DNA from: Coprobacter secundus
GTDB taxonomy: Bacteria > Bacteroidota > Bacteroidia > Bacteroidales > Coprobacteraceae
NCBI GenBank assembly: GCA_000803105.1
Contig: JTDA01000011.1
Span: forward strand, 62,001-126,000
Direction: 5' to 3'
DNA length: 64,000 nt
Part shown: positions 27,139 through 35,463 of the stretch, piece by piece
How the letters are laid out: every line of letters starts with the position of its first letter
Numbering within the stretch: the stretch's first letter is position 1
The notes under the pieces: model-generated
Database searches by the model: none
What the model saw: only the letters and a program-made list of their open reading frames with translations
What the model was told of the DNA's origin: nothing
Translations under genes and position numbers: made by a program

Positions 27139-28068
27139 GTGAAAAATAAGAAAACCGAGGCCAACATCTGCATGGTCATTTCGAAAACATTCAGCGGGTT
27201 GAATATGAATGCGCTGAAATATCTGTTACCTTTATGGATAAGTCCTCTAACGGGGGTTACACTAAGGTGTACTTTTGCCGCTATCGCATTTTGGATAATC
27301 GGCTTCTTTGTACCTAAAGAAAATACGACCCGTAAAGAAAAAGGCATATTGTTCCTTCTGGGGGCATTGGGAATATATGGATTCATGTTTTTCTACCTTA
27401 CAGGTCTCAGCAAGACAACTCCGGTTTCGAGTTCCATATTTTCTTCATTGCAGCCGATATGGGTCTTTGCCATAGCGGTTCTTTTTTTGGGGGAACGTAT
27501 CACCAAGATGAAGATTATCGGAATTCTGATAGGATTGGGGGGTGCTCTGCTTTGTATCTCCACTCAAAAGAGCGATGACTTGGCATCTGACGCGTTTACG
27601 GGAAACCTTCTATGCCTGCTCAGCTCTATGGTATATGCTGTTTATCTGGTTTTAAGCAACCGGCTGCTCAAGTCGTCCGGAACATTTACGTTATTGAAAT
27701 ATACATTTACCGGAGCTGCCGTTTCGAGTTTGATAGTCACAGTCATTACCGGTTTCGACGCCCCTATCTTGGACCAACCTATACATTGGCTGCCTCTCGG
27801 GATACTGTTGTTTGTACTTATATTCCCTACTGTCGTCAGCTACATGTTGATTCCGATAGGGCTCAAATATTTATCTACTACTCTCGTGGCAATTTACGGT
27901 TATCTTATACTTATCGTAGCTACGATAGTCTCTCTTTCTATCGGGCAAGACCGGTTCAGCTGGACACAGATGATTGCTATCTTTGCGATTTGTATCGGTG
28001 TATATCTGGTGGAAATTGCAGAGAACAAAGATAAGAAAGACTCTGCCCCGGCAAATCAACAGGTATAA
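27139..28068 (+). CDS. EamA/DMT-superfamily transporter
   Basis: The 309-residue product has ten hydrophobic helices in two EamA repeats (FSGLNMNALKYLLP ... LRCTFAAIAFWIIGFF; LLCLLSSMVYAVYLVLSNRLL). Each half ends with the usual GERIT- or D/RFSWTQ-type loop before its last helix (FLGERITKMKIIGILIGLGG and IGQDRFSWTQMIAIFAICIGVY). Members export metabolites or amino acids. The longest frame starts with GTG at 27139 and a Lys-rich N-terminus. The ATG at 27172 is the alternative but would remove part of the first helix region. It runs convergent to the WG-like gene with only about 55 bases between, and no obvious hairpin there. Confidence 0.88.
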   Translation: MKNKKTEANICMVISKTFSGLNMNALKYLLPLWISPLTGVTLRCTFAAIAFWIIGFFVPKENTTRKEKGILFLLGALGIYGFMFFYLTGLSKTTPVSSSIFSSLQPIWVFAIAVLFLGERITKMKIIGILIGLGGALLCISTQKSDDLASDAFTGNLLCLLSSMVYAVYLVLSNRLLKSSGTFTLLKYTFTGAAVSSLIVTVITGFDAPILDQPIHWLPLGILLFVLIFPTVVSYMLIPIGLKYLSTTLVAIYGYLILIVATIVSLSIGQDRFSWTQMIAIFAICIGVYLVEIAENKDKKDSAPANQQV

Positions 28069-28122
28069 TTTGCCGTCCGAGACAGAGCTTCTCTACCTTC
28101 TAATAAATACGAATCAAAAAAA

Positions 28123-29637
28123 CTATCTGATACTCGGTGTATATCCCTTACCTCCACATGAGGGACAGCGGTCATGGCTATGCGATTGGGGTACTTCTCT
28201 ACGGCATTCGTCACACCAATATGTACCCATATTGCCATATATAGGAGTCTTGGAACCGGCAATCCAACCTTTGCCCCCACACAAACTACATCTGTTCTGC
28301 GTAACAGAAGAGCCGCTATTATTACCGTTGTTTATCGGTGCATTGTTATTGTAATTGATATTTCCATTGCCTGCCATAGCTGATTTTAACTGGAGCATAA
28401 GTTTTGCACCTTCATGCCCCTTGGATGCGGCGAGTGCAAGCAATTGTATTTGCAATGTGTTGGCTTCATTAGTATTGAAGGTATTTGACATGGATGCGGC
28501 CAGATTCATAGAGGCAACTGCTCCCAAACCTTCTTTTCCCAATCCGACAATTATATCCTGCATCAACGTGGCATATCCAAACTGGGTATCGGCATCGGAC
28601 GGGTAATTACTTTTCAAAACTTCTTTCAAATATCCTAATGCCGCACTGCTGTTTCCCTGGTTTATATAATTTTTCACGATTTGCCCATCATTTTTCAGCG
28701 TATTTTTCGACGGTTTAGCAGATGACGACCGGGAGGAGGAAGCTAAACCATTACCTTCTTGAGAGGTCAGATATTCCTGATAGGTCATTACATTTTCACT
28801 GTCTTCTGCCACCATGATACGCTTATATTTTGAGGAATATCCGGCCCAATAAAACAGGCATGGAATAATTTCTTTTCCGCTTGTGTCACATACTCCACAT
28901 TTGGCTACATGATTGACAAATTTTTGCACTGAAAAATAGTTTCCTTTTTTATGATAACCTATAAAATCGTATTTGCCGGGCGGGATGACTGTCTTACCGT
29001 CGGTATTGCGAACACTGTACGTTTTCGCTTTGGTCTCCGGAGACTTTTTCCCTATTATTATGTATGGGCCGGAAATGGATACATATTCATATTCATCACA
29101 GGGTAGTATCACTTTACCGTCTGCACGATAAATGCACTTTTTTGTATAAGTAGGGTCAATGCACTCGAAACATAACCAATTGCCAGCCACTTCTCCTGTC
29201 ACCATACTGTATTTCGGAGCAATTATTTCTTTCCCGTCGGAACCACATGCTCCCATCTTCTCTCCTACTGTAATTTCATACCAGGAATGATCGTCTTTGG
29301 TCTGATAGCTTACCTTATCGGCATTATACTTTTCTTTAAGAGATGCCGACATCTTTATGGGAGCCATAAAGTCATCTAATTCCGAAAAATCGGAAGTACT
29401 CTTTGCGGTTTCTTTTTCCTCTGCCGCAATGATTTTATCCAACTCTTTCCGGAGCGCATTCCTTTGTATAACCAGTGACTTTTTCGAGGCTTCGTCTTTT
29501 GTCGTGTTTATCTGCTCATCCAATTGCCGGACTTTATTTTCCAGCATCAATTTCCTGGTTGTGACAACGCCATATCCAAAACTTGCTTCACATAAGCAGA
29601 AAAGAAAAAAAAGAAGGATTGTACACGTACGTTTCAT
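28123..29637 (-). CDS. Exported WG-repeat-like protein with C-terminal DnaJ-type zinc-finger motifs
   Basis: The 504-residue product has a signal peptide (about 1-21) and an N-terminal coiled coil (about 28-72, EQINTTKDEASKKSL). Several WG-like beta repeats (about 110-285: CGSDGKEIIAPKYSMV; RADGKVILPCDEYEYV; NTDGKTVIPPGKYDFI; DTSGKEIIPCLFYW) follow, then a Ser-rich linker, a helical TPR/Sel1-like region (about 325-425) and an Asn-rich linker. The C-terminus has CSLCGGKGW, a CDEC pair and CPSCGGKGY, resembling the CxxCxGxG zinc finger of DnaJ. It is probably periplasmic or surface-located. No function is known; the architecture combines a repeat scaffold with a zinc module. Confidence 0.8.
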   Translation of the reverse strand: MKRTCTILLFFLFCLCEASFGYGVVTTRKLMLENKVRQLDEQINTTKDEASKKSLVIQRNALRKELDKIIAAEEKETAKSTSDFSELDDFMAPIKMSASLKEKYNADKVSYQTKDDHSWYEITVGEKMGACGSDGKEIIAPKYSMVTGEVAGNWLCFECIDPTYTKKCIYRADGKVILPCDEYEYVSISGPYIIIGKKSPETKAKTYSVRNTDGKTVIPPGKYDFIGYHKKGNYFSVQKFVNHVAKCGVCDTSGKEIIPCLFYWAGYSSKYKRIMVAEDSENVMTYQEYLTSQEGNGLASSSRSSSAKPSKNTLKNDGQIVKNYINQGNSSAALGYLKEVLKSNYPSDADTQFGYATLMQDIIVGLGKEGLGAVASMNLAASMSNTFNTNEANTLQIQLLALAASKGHEGAKLMLQLKSAMAGNGNINYNNNAPINNGNNSGSSVTQNRCSLCGGKGWIAGSKTPIYGNMGTYWCDECRREVPQSHSHDRCPSCGGKGYTPSIR

Positions 29638-29672
29638 AATAAATTATATTGACTTGTTATATGCTTAGGACC

Positions 29673-29790
29673 CGCTTAAATCTAATAAAAGTGTTCGGTC
29701 AGTTCTCCATTTTCTTTCGTCAAACAGATTGTATTCTCTTTGCAAAAAACTGAAAAAACATCCTTAAAGAATCGAAACGGGGTGTTGCTT
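29673..29790 (+). repeat. Degenerate MITE-like repeat copy
   Basis: The left end GCTTAAATCTAATAAAAGTG, the core region CTTTCGTCAAACAGATTGTAT and then GAAAAAACATCCTTAAAGAAT follow the same order as the copies at 23369 and 50319. Confidence 0.5.
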
Positions 29791-29859
29791 TGAAAAACAA
29801 ATATAGTATTAATTATATATACATTGTACTCGATTTTCGTGAAATCTTCTTTACATTTT

Positions 29860-29975
29860 AATTTTCCAATACAAGGGATTTTATCAGGCCTTCTTTGTAT
29901 TTTCCTTCGTCAAATAACCCGCTATTATCTTTCAAATCCTCAAAATTGACTCCGGTTCTAAGTCACATTTCACAA
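29860..29975 (+). repeat. MITE-like repeat copy
   Basis: The core CTTCGTCAAATAACCCGCTA followed by TTATCTTT is almost identical to that at 50370-50399 and precedes the palindromic module in the same order, so the two loci share a composite of about 180 bases. Confidence 0.65.
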
Positions 29976-29984
29976 CCTTTGGCA

Positions 29985-30065
29985 GCATCTCGCTCAGACC
30001 TATTTAAGTCACGCATCTCACCGTAACACCCCCCTTTAATCCCCTCTCCAGAGGGGAAGTTGTTC
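29985..30065 (+). repeat. GC-rich palindromic repeat module
   Basis: The stretch GGCAGCATCTCGC, then AAGTCACGCATCTCACCGTA and the hairpin CCCCTCTCCAGAGGGG match the module at about 50470-50550 in order and spacing. Further copies lie at 50585 (inverted), 50725 and 60198. It is REP-like in size and structure. Confidence 0.65.
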
Positions 30066-30120
30066 ATTCAAATATCTTATTATCAATAAGAAAGCTATAT
30101 ATATTTCTCCAGATAAGATA

Positions 30121-30159
30121 AAAAAAGAGCCTGAACCCGATTAACGGTCAGACTCTTTC
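30121..30159 (-). terminator. Rho-independent terminator of rho
   Basis: On the minus strand AAAGAGTCTGACC pairs imperfectly with GGTTCAGGCTCTTT, followed by a T-run, starting about 20 bases after the rho stop. Confidence 0.8.
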
Positions 30160-30178
30160 CCATATATTTATTTACCAA

Positions 30179-32296
30179 TTAGTCGTTCATAGACAACAGC
30201 AATTCTTGGTTCGATGAGGTCTTTTCCATCTTGTCTTTAATAAATTCCATCGCTTCCAAAGAATTCATATCCGAGAGGTATTTGCGTAATATCCACATTC
30301 TATTCAATGTGTCTTTGTCGAGCAACAAATCGTCACGACGAGTACTGGAGGCTGTAATATCTACAGCCGGGAAAATACGCTTATTGGACAATTTACGGTC
30401 TAACTGCAACTCCATATTGCCGGTACCTTTGAACTCTTCAAAAATCACATCGTCCATCTTAGAGCCTGTATCGGTAAGGGCTGTTGCAATAATAGTCAAG
30501 CTACCTCCGTTCTCGATATTACGTGCTGCACCGAAAAAACGTTTGGGCTTGTGCAATGCATTGGCATCGACACCTCCCGACAAGACCTTACCCGATGCCG
30601 GAGAAACTGTATTATAAGCTCGAGCCAAACGAGTAATGGAATCTAACAATATCACGACATCGTGCCCGCACTCAACCATACGTTTTGCTTTTTCGAGAAC
30701 GATGCTGGCAACTTTTACGTGACGTTCGGCCGGCTCATCGAAAGTAGAAGATATCACCTCGGCTTTCACACTCCGCGCCATATCGGTCACCTCCTCGGGT
30801 CGTTCGTCGATAAGCAGTATTATCATGAAAACTTCGGGATGATTTTCTGAAATAGCATTCGCGATGTCTTTCAACAACATCGTTTTACCGGTTTTGGGTT
30901 GTGCTACGATAAGTCCCCGCTGACCTTTACCTATGGGAGAGAACATATCTACTACACGGGTAGAAATGTTTCCGTAACGCCCTGAAGTCAAGTCGAATTT
31001 TTCTTCGGGGAACAGCGGTGTCAGGTGGTCAAAGGGAACACGGTCACGTACATATTCGGGTGAGCGCCCGTTGATCTTCTCCACTTTTACCAACGGAAAA
31101 TATTTCTCTCCTTCTTTCGGCGGTCTGATAGGACCGTCTACAACATCTCCGGTCTTCAAACCAAAGAGTTTGATTTGGGATTGGGAAACATATATATCAT
31201 CAGGGGATGTCAGGTAATTGTAATCGGAAGAACGTAAAAATCCGTAACCATCGGGCATCATTTCGAGAACTCCGCTTCCGGTAAGTATTCCTTCGAATTC
31301 GTAAGATTTCTCCACTACTTTGGGTTCAACGGCAACATTGTTGTTCTGATTGTTGGCCTGCGACTGATTGTTTTGAGGTTGTTGAACCGGGACAGGCTGT
31401 TCGTTTGTATTGGCCTGGTTGTTATTGTTGTTATTATTATTGTACCGTTGTTGTTGATTGCGAGGTACAAAGCGCTGGCGTTCGCTTCTGGGGAAGAAAG
31501 TTTGCAAATGTGAAGTACCCGGAGTCGGGATATTCAAGTCATATTGTCTACGTTCACGCGGTTGGAAATCGTTATTTTGAGCCGGTGTTGCCGGTTGGTC
31601 CGACGCGGTTTGCTGGTCAGTATTCTGAGCACTTGCAGGTTTCTGTTCGGGAACGACTTTACGTATAATCGTTTTCTTTACTTTCTGTATAACAGGGCGA
31701 GCGGGTTCACTCTTATCTTCTACGGCAGGTTCTTGTGCGGGAGCTTCTTCTTTTTTTACAACGTCGGCAGAGGCGGGTTCTTCGTTCAAAGGCAATTGCA
31801 GTTCCACCTGATCTTTCAATGCCGGATGGGCAAAATGTGTTTTTTTAACTTTCTTCGGCTCAGCTTTTTTCTGTACCACCGGTTGTTCTTCAACAGGATT
31901 CTGTACTTCAACAGTTACAGGTGCCGGCAAGGTTTCGGGAGTTTTGTCCTTCTGGACGGATTTACTGCTGCGAGCTTTCTTTACAGGCTTAGCTTTTGCC
32001 TCTTCTACTACTTCAGCAGCCATTTCTTTGACAACGTCCTGCACCGGTTGCCCGACAGCCGCTTCCTTTTCAGGAGTTTTTTTAGGCTCTGTCCGAGTTG
32101 TCTTTTTCTTTTTAGGAGCTGCCTCTTCAGCTTTTGCCGCCATTTTTTTGCCAGCAATGTCTATGGCTTGCTGATCTAAAATTTTATAAATCAAGTCTTC
32201 TTTTTTCAGGGCGTCGACTTTTTTCAAGCCCATTTCTTTTGCAATGACTTTAAGCTCTGCCAAGAGCTTGTCGTTTAATTCCACAATGTTATACAT
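30179..32296 (-). CDS. rho: Transcription termination factor Rho with long Asn/Gln-rich insertion
   Basis: The 705-residue product is a hexameric RNA helicase that ends transcription. Residues 1-45 are the Rho N-terminal helical (SAP-like) domain. Residues ~50-325 are a Lys/Glu/Pro-rich then Asn/Gln-rich low-complexity insertion, with an eight-Asn run encoded at 31418-31441. It splits the N-terminal domain from the RNA-binding cold-shock fold (~335-400, GVLEMMPDGYGFLRSSDYNY). The ATPase core has Walker A QPKTGKT (near 466), Walker B VVILLDSITRLARAYN and the Q/R-loop region. E. coli Rho has about 419 residues. Such insertions are standard in Bacteroidota, and the one in B. thetaiotaomicron has been reported to drive phase separation. 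A good promoter lies at 32469-32502, leaving a long 5' leader. Confidence 0.97.
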   Translation of the reverse strand: MYNIVELNDKLLAELKVIAKEMGLKKVDALKKEDLIYKILDQQAIDIAGKKMAAKAEEAAPKKKKTTRTEPKKTPEKEAAVGQPVQDVVKEMAAEVVEEAKAKPVKKARSSKSVQKDKTPETLPAPVTVEVQNPVEEQPVVQKKAEPKKVKKTHFAHPALKDQVELQLPLNEEPASADVVKKEEAPAQEPAVEDKSEPARPVIQKVKKTIIRKVVPEQKPASAQNTDQQTASDQPATPAQNNDFQPRERRQYDLNIPTPGTSHLQTFFPRSERQRFVPRNQQQRYNNNNNNNNQANTNEQPVPVQQPQNNQSQANNQNNNVAVEPKVVEKSYEFEGILTGSGVLEMMPDGYGFLRSSDYNYLTSPDDIYVSQSQIKLFGLKTGDVVDGPIRPPKEGEKYFPLVKVEKINGRSPEYVRDRVPFDHLTPLFPEEKFDLTSGRYGNISTRVVDMFSPIGKGQRGLIVAQPKTGKTMLLKDIANAISENHPEVFMIILLIDERPEEVTDMARSVKAEVISSTFDEPAERHVKVASIVLEKAKRMVECGHDVVILLDSITRLARAYNTVSPASGKVLSGGVDANALHKPKRFFGAARNIENGGSLTIIATALTDTGSKMDDVIFEEFKGTGNMELQLDRKLSNKRIFPAVDITASSTRRDDLLLDKDTLNRMWILRKYLSDMNSLEAMEFIKDKMEKTSSNQELLLSMND
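31405..31458 (-). repeat. Asn-coding trinucleotide repeat in rho
   Basis: AAT/AAC codon repeats (eight Asn at 31418-31441, with further CAA/AAC-rich codons on both sides) form a microsatellite-like tract inside the disordered insertion. It could vary in length between strains. Confidence 0.6.
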
Positions 32297-32468
32297 GAAT
32301 GCTTATACTATTGCTAGTGATAATTAAATTTTTCAAATAATATTCATCTATCTACGAACCTCTTCTGCTTTAAGACATAAGTGTAGAAAATAAATTTTGT
32401 TTTTTGTTTGGATTTATTGTCAGAAAATGTGTTTTTACACACGAACCTTGTAGGTTTTTTATTCACGA

Positions 32469-32502
32469 CAAAAGTAGATTGTTTTTTCGATATTACAACA
32501 AA
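32469..32502 (-). promoter_or_regulatory. Promoter of rho (TTTG-N22-TACTTTTG)
   Basis: The minus-strand -33 TTTG (32499-32502) and -7 TACTTTTG (32469-32476) are at consensus spacing. Transcription would begin near 32462, giving a leader of about 165 bases before the ATG, room for autogenous control. Confidence 0.65.
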
Positions 32503-32530
32503 AAGCGTTAACGTTTAGTTTGATTATTAA

Positions 32531-33871
32531 CTATTTTTCACAAATAATTTGAAATATCAACTTCGTTTCACATTTAACGCGGACTTTTTCACTGATACGC
32601 TCACCCATTAACCAAATTATTTCATCACCTGAACATAACAACCATGCTTTTTCCTTATCTATACTTGAGTATTTATGGTCGTTAAAATAATCACTTAGTT
32701 TTTTACTTCCTTTCATTCCGAAAGGTGTGAAACGGTCACCCTTTTTCCAATGCCGGACAATCAATGGGAACTTAAGTTTTGCAGCATCAAAGCAGGCAAT
32801 ATTCCGGTCGCGGGGAATTTCATAGTGCTCCTCATTGGATATAAAAGCAAATTTCAGTGCGACCGGTACATTTATCCCCGACATGTTTTCTGTTATTTCG
32901 AAGGAAACATCGGCTTCTTTTTTTTTCGAGGTAAGAATCAGCCTATTCCGGTCTTTTATCAACCGATAATCTGCCGACAAAAATTCTTTCCCTGAATGGG
33001 CTTCCAGTGATTCCCATATATCATCGACCTGTGACGAAAGAAAGCCATATTCCCGGACCATTTCGAATAACAATGCTTTTGGTGAGGGCTGTTGCAGCAA
33101 CTCTTCAATTTTAATATAAGTCTCTTCTTCCGTTTTCATGAGTATTTTGCTTTTTTGTTCTGCAATGGAATGCCGATAGACGGTGGCTACTTCCTTCAGA
33201 TGGTCCATCGTACGTACTATTGTTTCCGGCACAGCAGGATTGACAGACTGCAACAGAGGTAACACATGCAGCCGTATTTTATTGCGGGTGTAATTATCTT
33301 CCCTATTGGTACTGTCCACTACATATGGCAGTTGCCTGAATGACAAATAGTCTTCTATATCTTTGCGGGAGAGCGATAGCAGAGGCCTTATCACTCTGCC
33401 ATATACCGGCTGTATGCCGCACAATCCGACGATACCCGTACCGCGTATCAAATTCATCAACATTGTCTCCACAGAGTCGTCCCGATGGTGAGCTACGGCA
33501 ATCCAGCGGGCTCCGAGTTCGCACCGAAGTTTTTCGAACCATTCGTAGCGTAACTCCCGGCAGGCCATTTCGATAGAAACTTTCTTTTCGGCAGCGTACT
33601 TATTCGTATCGAAAACCGTTTCATAAAAAGCCACTCCTAACTTCTGCGCCATTTCATAAGCAAAATTGCGGTCGCGAACTGCTTCGTTTCCTCTTAACTG
33701 AAAATTACAATGACATGCAATGCAATCGTATCCCAATTGCAACAAAATATCTAACAGGGATACAGAATCGGCCCCGCCACTCAACCCGACCAATATCTTG
33801 TCTGTACCGGAGAGCGGAATATTTTCCGAGATATATGATTTTACTGTTTTTACTATTTTCTCTTTGTCCAT
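32531..33871 (-). CDS. tilS: tRNA(Ile)-lysidine synthetase
   Basis: The enzyme converts C34 of the AUA-reading tRNA(Ile) to lysidine using ATP and lysine. The product has about 446 residues. PP-loop LVGLSGGADSVSLLDIL sits near residue 27, followed by HCNFQLRG, AVAHHRDDSVETMLMNLIRGTG and RPLL, all family hallmarks. The C-terminal TilS substrate-binding domain contains HWKKGDRFTPFGMKGSKKLSDYF. The start at 33871 (MDKEKIVKTVKSYI) is chosen over the upstream open frame because a clear -7 promoter box (33893-33900) lies just before it, leaving a leader of about 15 bases. It is divergent from the DUF4890-like gene. Confidence 0.95.
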   Translation of the reverse strand: MDKEKIVKTVKSYISENIPLSGTDKILVGLSGGADSVSLLDILLQLGYDCIACHCNFQLRGNEAVRDRNFAYEMAQKLGVAFYETVFDTNKYAAEKKVSIEMACRELRYEWFEKLRCELGARWIAVAHHRDDSVETMLMNLIRGTGIVGLCGIQPVYGRVIRPLLSLSRKDIEDYLSFRQLPYVVDSTNREDNYTRNKIRLHVLPLLQSVNPAVPETIVRTMDHLKEVATVYRHSIAEQKSKILMKTEEETYIKIEELLQQPSPKALLFEMVREYGFLSSQVDDIWESLEAHSGKEFLSADYRLIKDRNRLILTSKKKEADVSFEITENMSGINVPVALKFAFISNEEHYEIPRDRNIACFDAAKLKFPLIVRHWKKGDRFTPFGMKGSKKLSDYFNDHKYSSIDKEKAWLLCSGDEIIWLMGERISEKVRVKCETKLIFQIICEK

Positions 33872-33892
33872 GAGAAAGGATAAGTTTGCATA

Positions 33893-33928
33893 CAAACGTA
33901 CAACTTTTTCGCGGTATATAAAAGCAAA
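33893..33928 (-). promoter_or_regulatory. Promoter of tilS
   Basis: A minus-strand -7 TACGTTTG (33893-33900) is preceded, 24 bases away, by TTTG (33925-33928). It decides the tilS start at 33871 because upstream in-frame codons would not be transcribed. Confidence 0.55.
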
Positions 33929-34082
33929 AGGTGCAATTATAGCATTCCAAGCAAAAGTTAATAAACGAAAAAATGAAAATGTGCATTTAACTTCGGACGC
34001 CATTAAACATCTAATTAAACAAAAATGTTTTATAGAGGGAGCTTTCTCCTATATTTATGTTTAATATTTAAATTTGAAAATT

Positions 34083-34481
34083 ATGAAGACAAAAATCGGT
34101 ATTTTATTAGTTACCATCTGTTTCTCTGCTGTAGCTTTTGCTCAAAAACCTAAAGAAAGAAAAGAGGTTTCTCCCGAACAAATGGCTCAGAAACAAACAG
34201 AAATGCTCAAAACCCGTTTACAACTGAACGAGACTCAAAAGAAAAAAGTCTATGAGTTAAACTTGAAGTACAACAAAGAAAACAAAATGTTGATGGAGCA
34301 AATGCAAGAACTGAGAAAGAAAATGCAAGAGCTGAACCAAAACAAAGAGGCCGAACTGAAAGGAATGCTGACTCCGGAACAGAATGCAGCTTATGACTTG
34401 TGGAAGCAGGACCGGAAACGGGAAATGAAGAAAAATTTCAAAACCGAAAAGAGACCGGGTACCGCACAGCCCCGCAAATAA
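34083..34481 (+). CDS. Small exported DUF4890/Spy-like protein
   Basis: The 132-residue product has a signal peptide (MKTKIGILLVTICFSAVAFAQ) and a highly charged helical body, KLR/EQM-rich, with LTPEQNAAYDLWKQ near the end. The paired patterns (KTRLQLNETQKKKVYELNLKY and LKGMLTPEQNAAYD) resemble the LTxxQ repeats of the CpxP/Spy periplasmic chaperone fold and the Bacteroidota DUF4890 family. It is probably periplasmic and stress-related; its function is not proven. The ATG at 34083 is preferred. A TAAATTTG box at 34069-34076 lies very close, so the leader would be short or another promoter is used. A very strong terminator follows. Confidence 0.8.
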   Translation: MKTKIGILLVTICFSAVAFAQKPKERKEVSPEQMAQKQTEMLKTRLQLNETQKKKVYELNLKYNKENKMLMEQMQELRKKMQELNQNKEAELKGMLTPEQNAAYDLWKQDRKREMKKNFKTEKRPGTAQPRK

Positions 34482-34513
34482 TATTATACTTGCAACAGCT
34501 GTCCTATATCGAC

Positions 34514-34566
34514 AAAAGAACTGCTCCCAAAAGTTAGGCACAAAACTTTTGGGGGCAGTTCTTTTT
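34514..34566 (+). terminator. Strong Rho-independent terminator
   Basis: A 22-base stem with only one wobble pair (34514-34535 against 34544-34565) is followed by T residues, about 30 bases after the DUF4890-like stop. A-rich flanks make it usable from both directions. Confidence 0.9.
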
Positions 34567-35463
34567 AGTCAGGAACTCTTTTCAAAGGCTTCCAATTTAT
34601 CTTTAAGCCTTTCTTGAAAAATATCCTCTCCATCATCGTCACTCTTTCTTCTAAGCATCGTATAATTTATTCTTCCAATAACAAAATTGGACTTTTTCGA
34701 GCGAATAACATACAACTAACTACACTTTTTCAAACGAATCAAATGTTTCACTCAAAACTACAATACAAACCACAGAAATCCCCCCAAAAAAGCTCTACCA
34801 TTATACTCAACGTCCGACCACACAAAAGGATTAACTATCAAATGATTATATGGAATCTAAAAAGTAATAAAGATTCATTCTGGTAGTTGTTATATGAACT
34901 CATCAGACCGAAAAATAGACGGCAGCAATGTAGGTTATTGAATAACATATCAATTCTATTTCAGCTATTCTTCGCTGAGAGTATATCAAAACAGACAACC
35001 AACGTATGAATCTCGCACTGCTGAGTTGCTGTACGTATCCTGAAGAAAAGAAACGATTGAGAAAAAGTATTGTTTTTAATGCAATAAAAGAATGTAGAGC
35101 AGTAACCTGTACGATATAGAATGTTGCATAATCAAATTTTTCCATATTCTGCTTGTACGGGTTACTTTAAAGCTTATTAGCATTTTGCCCGGGTAGAAGC
35201 TTTGTGGATTATTTTTATTGACGGGAAAAAACGGGAAAAACGACCGGATAATATATTGGAAAATTCAGACAAGCTCTTGGACATAAGTCATCAAGATTAG
35301 CTATATAATATCGAAATAAAGTGATGTATCGTTTGCAAAACAATGCTTACCCGGCTTTGTTTTTTATGGGAAATAACTTTCTTCCGATAATTTTTGCGCA
35401 TTATTATGAAACAAAGCAGTTTCTTATTAAATTTGCATCTGAAAAACAGAAAACAAGATCATC
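34567..35463. other. Long gene-free stretch before pheS
   Basis: No credible gene was found. It contains a fragment resembling the right end of the MITE-like repeat near 35252-35285 (ATTGGAAAATTCAGACAAGC) and the pheS promoter. Short frames such as the one at 34903-35145 (minus) have no recognisable features. Confidence 0.5.
35428..35435 (+). promoter_or_regulatory. -7 promoter element (TAAATTTG) of pheS
   Basis: It matches TAnnTTTG and is followed by GCATC, 28 bases before the ATG at 35464. The -33 element is weak. Confidence 0.5.

Larger units (their letters stand above)
29638..30120. other. Gene-free repeat region between the WG-like gene and rho
   Basis: It holds two copies of the MITE-like repeat and one GC-rich palindromic module, described separately. 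No coding region was seen. Confidence 0.6.

Noticed and set aside
31544..32179. Long plus-strand open frame opposite the rho insertion
   Set aside because: It arises from the low-complexity codons of rho. The Phe/Leu/Arg-rich translation has no recognisable fold.
34903..35145. Minus-strand 80-codon frame as a small gene
   Set aside because: No signal, motif, promoter or ribosome site is visible; it is kept as non-coding.
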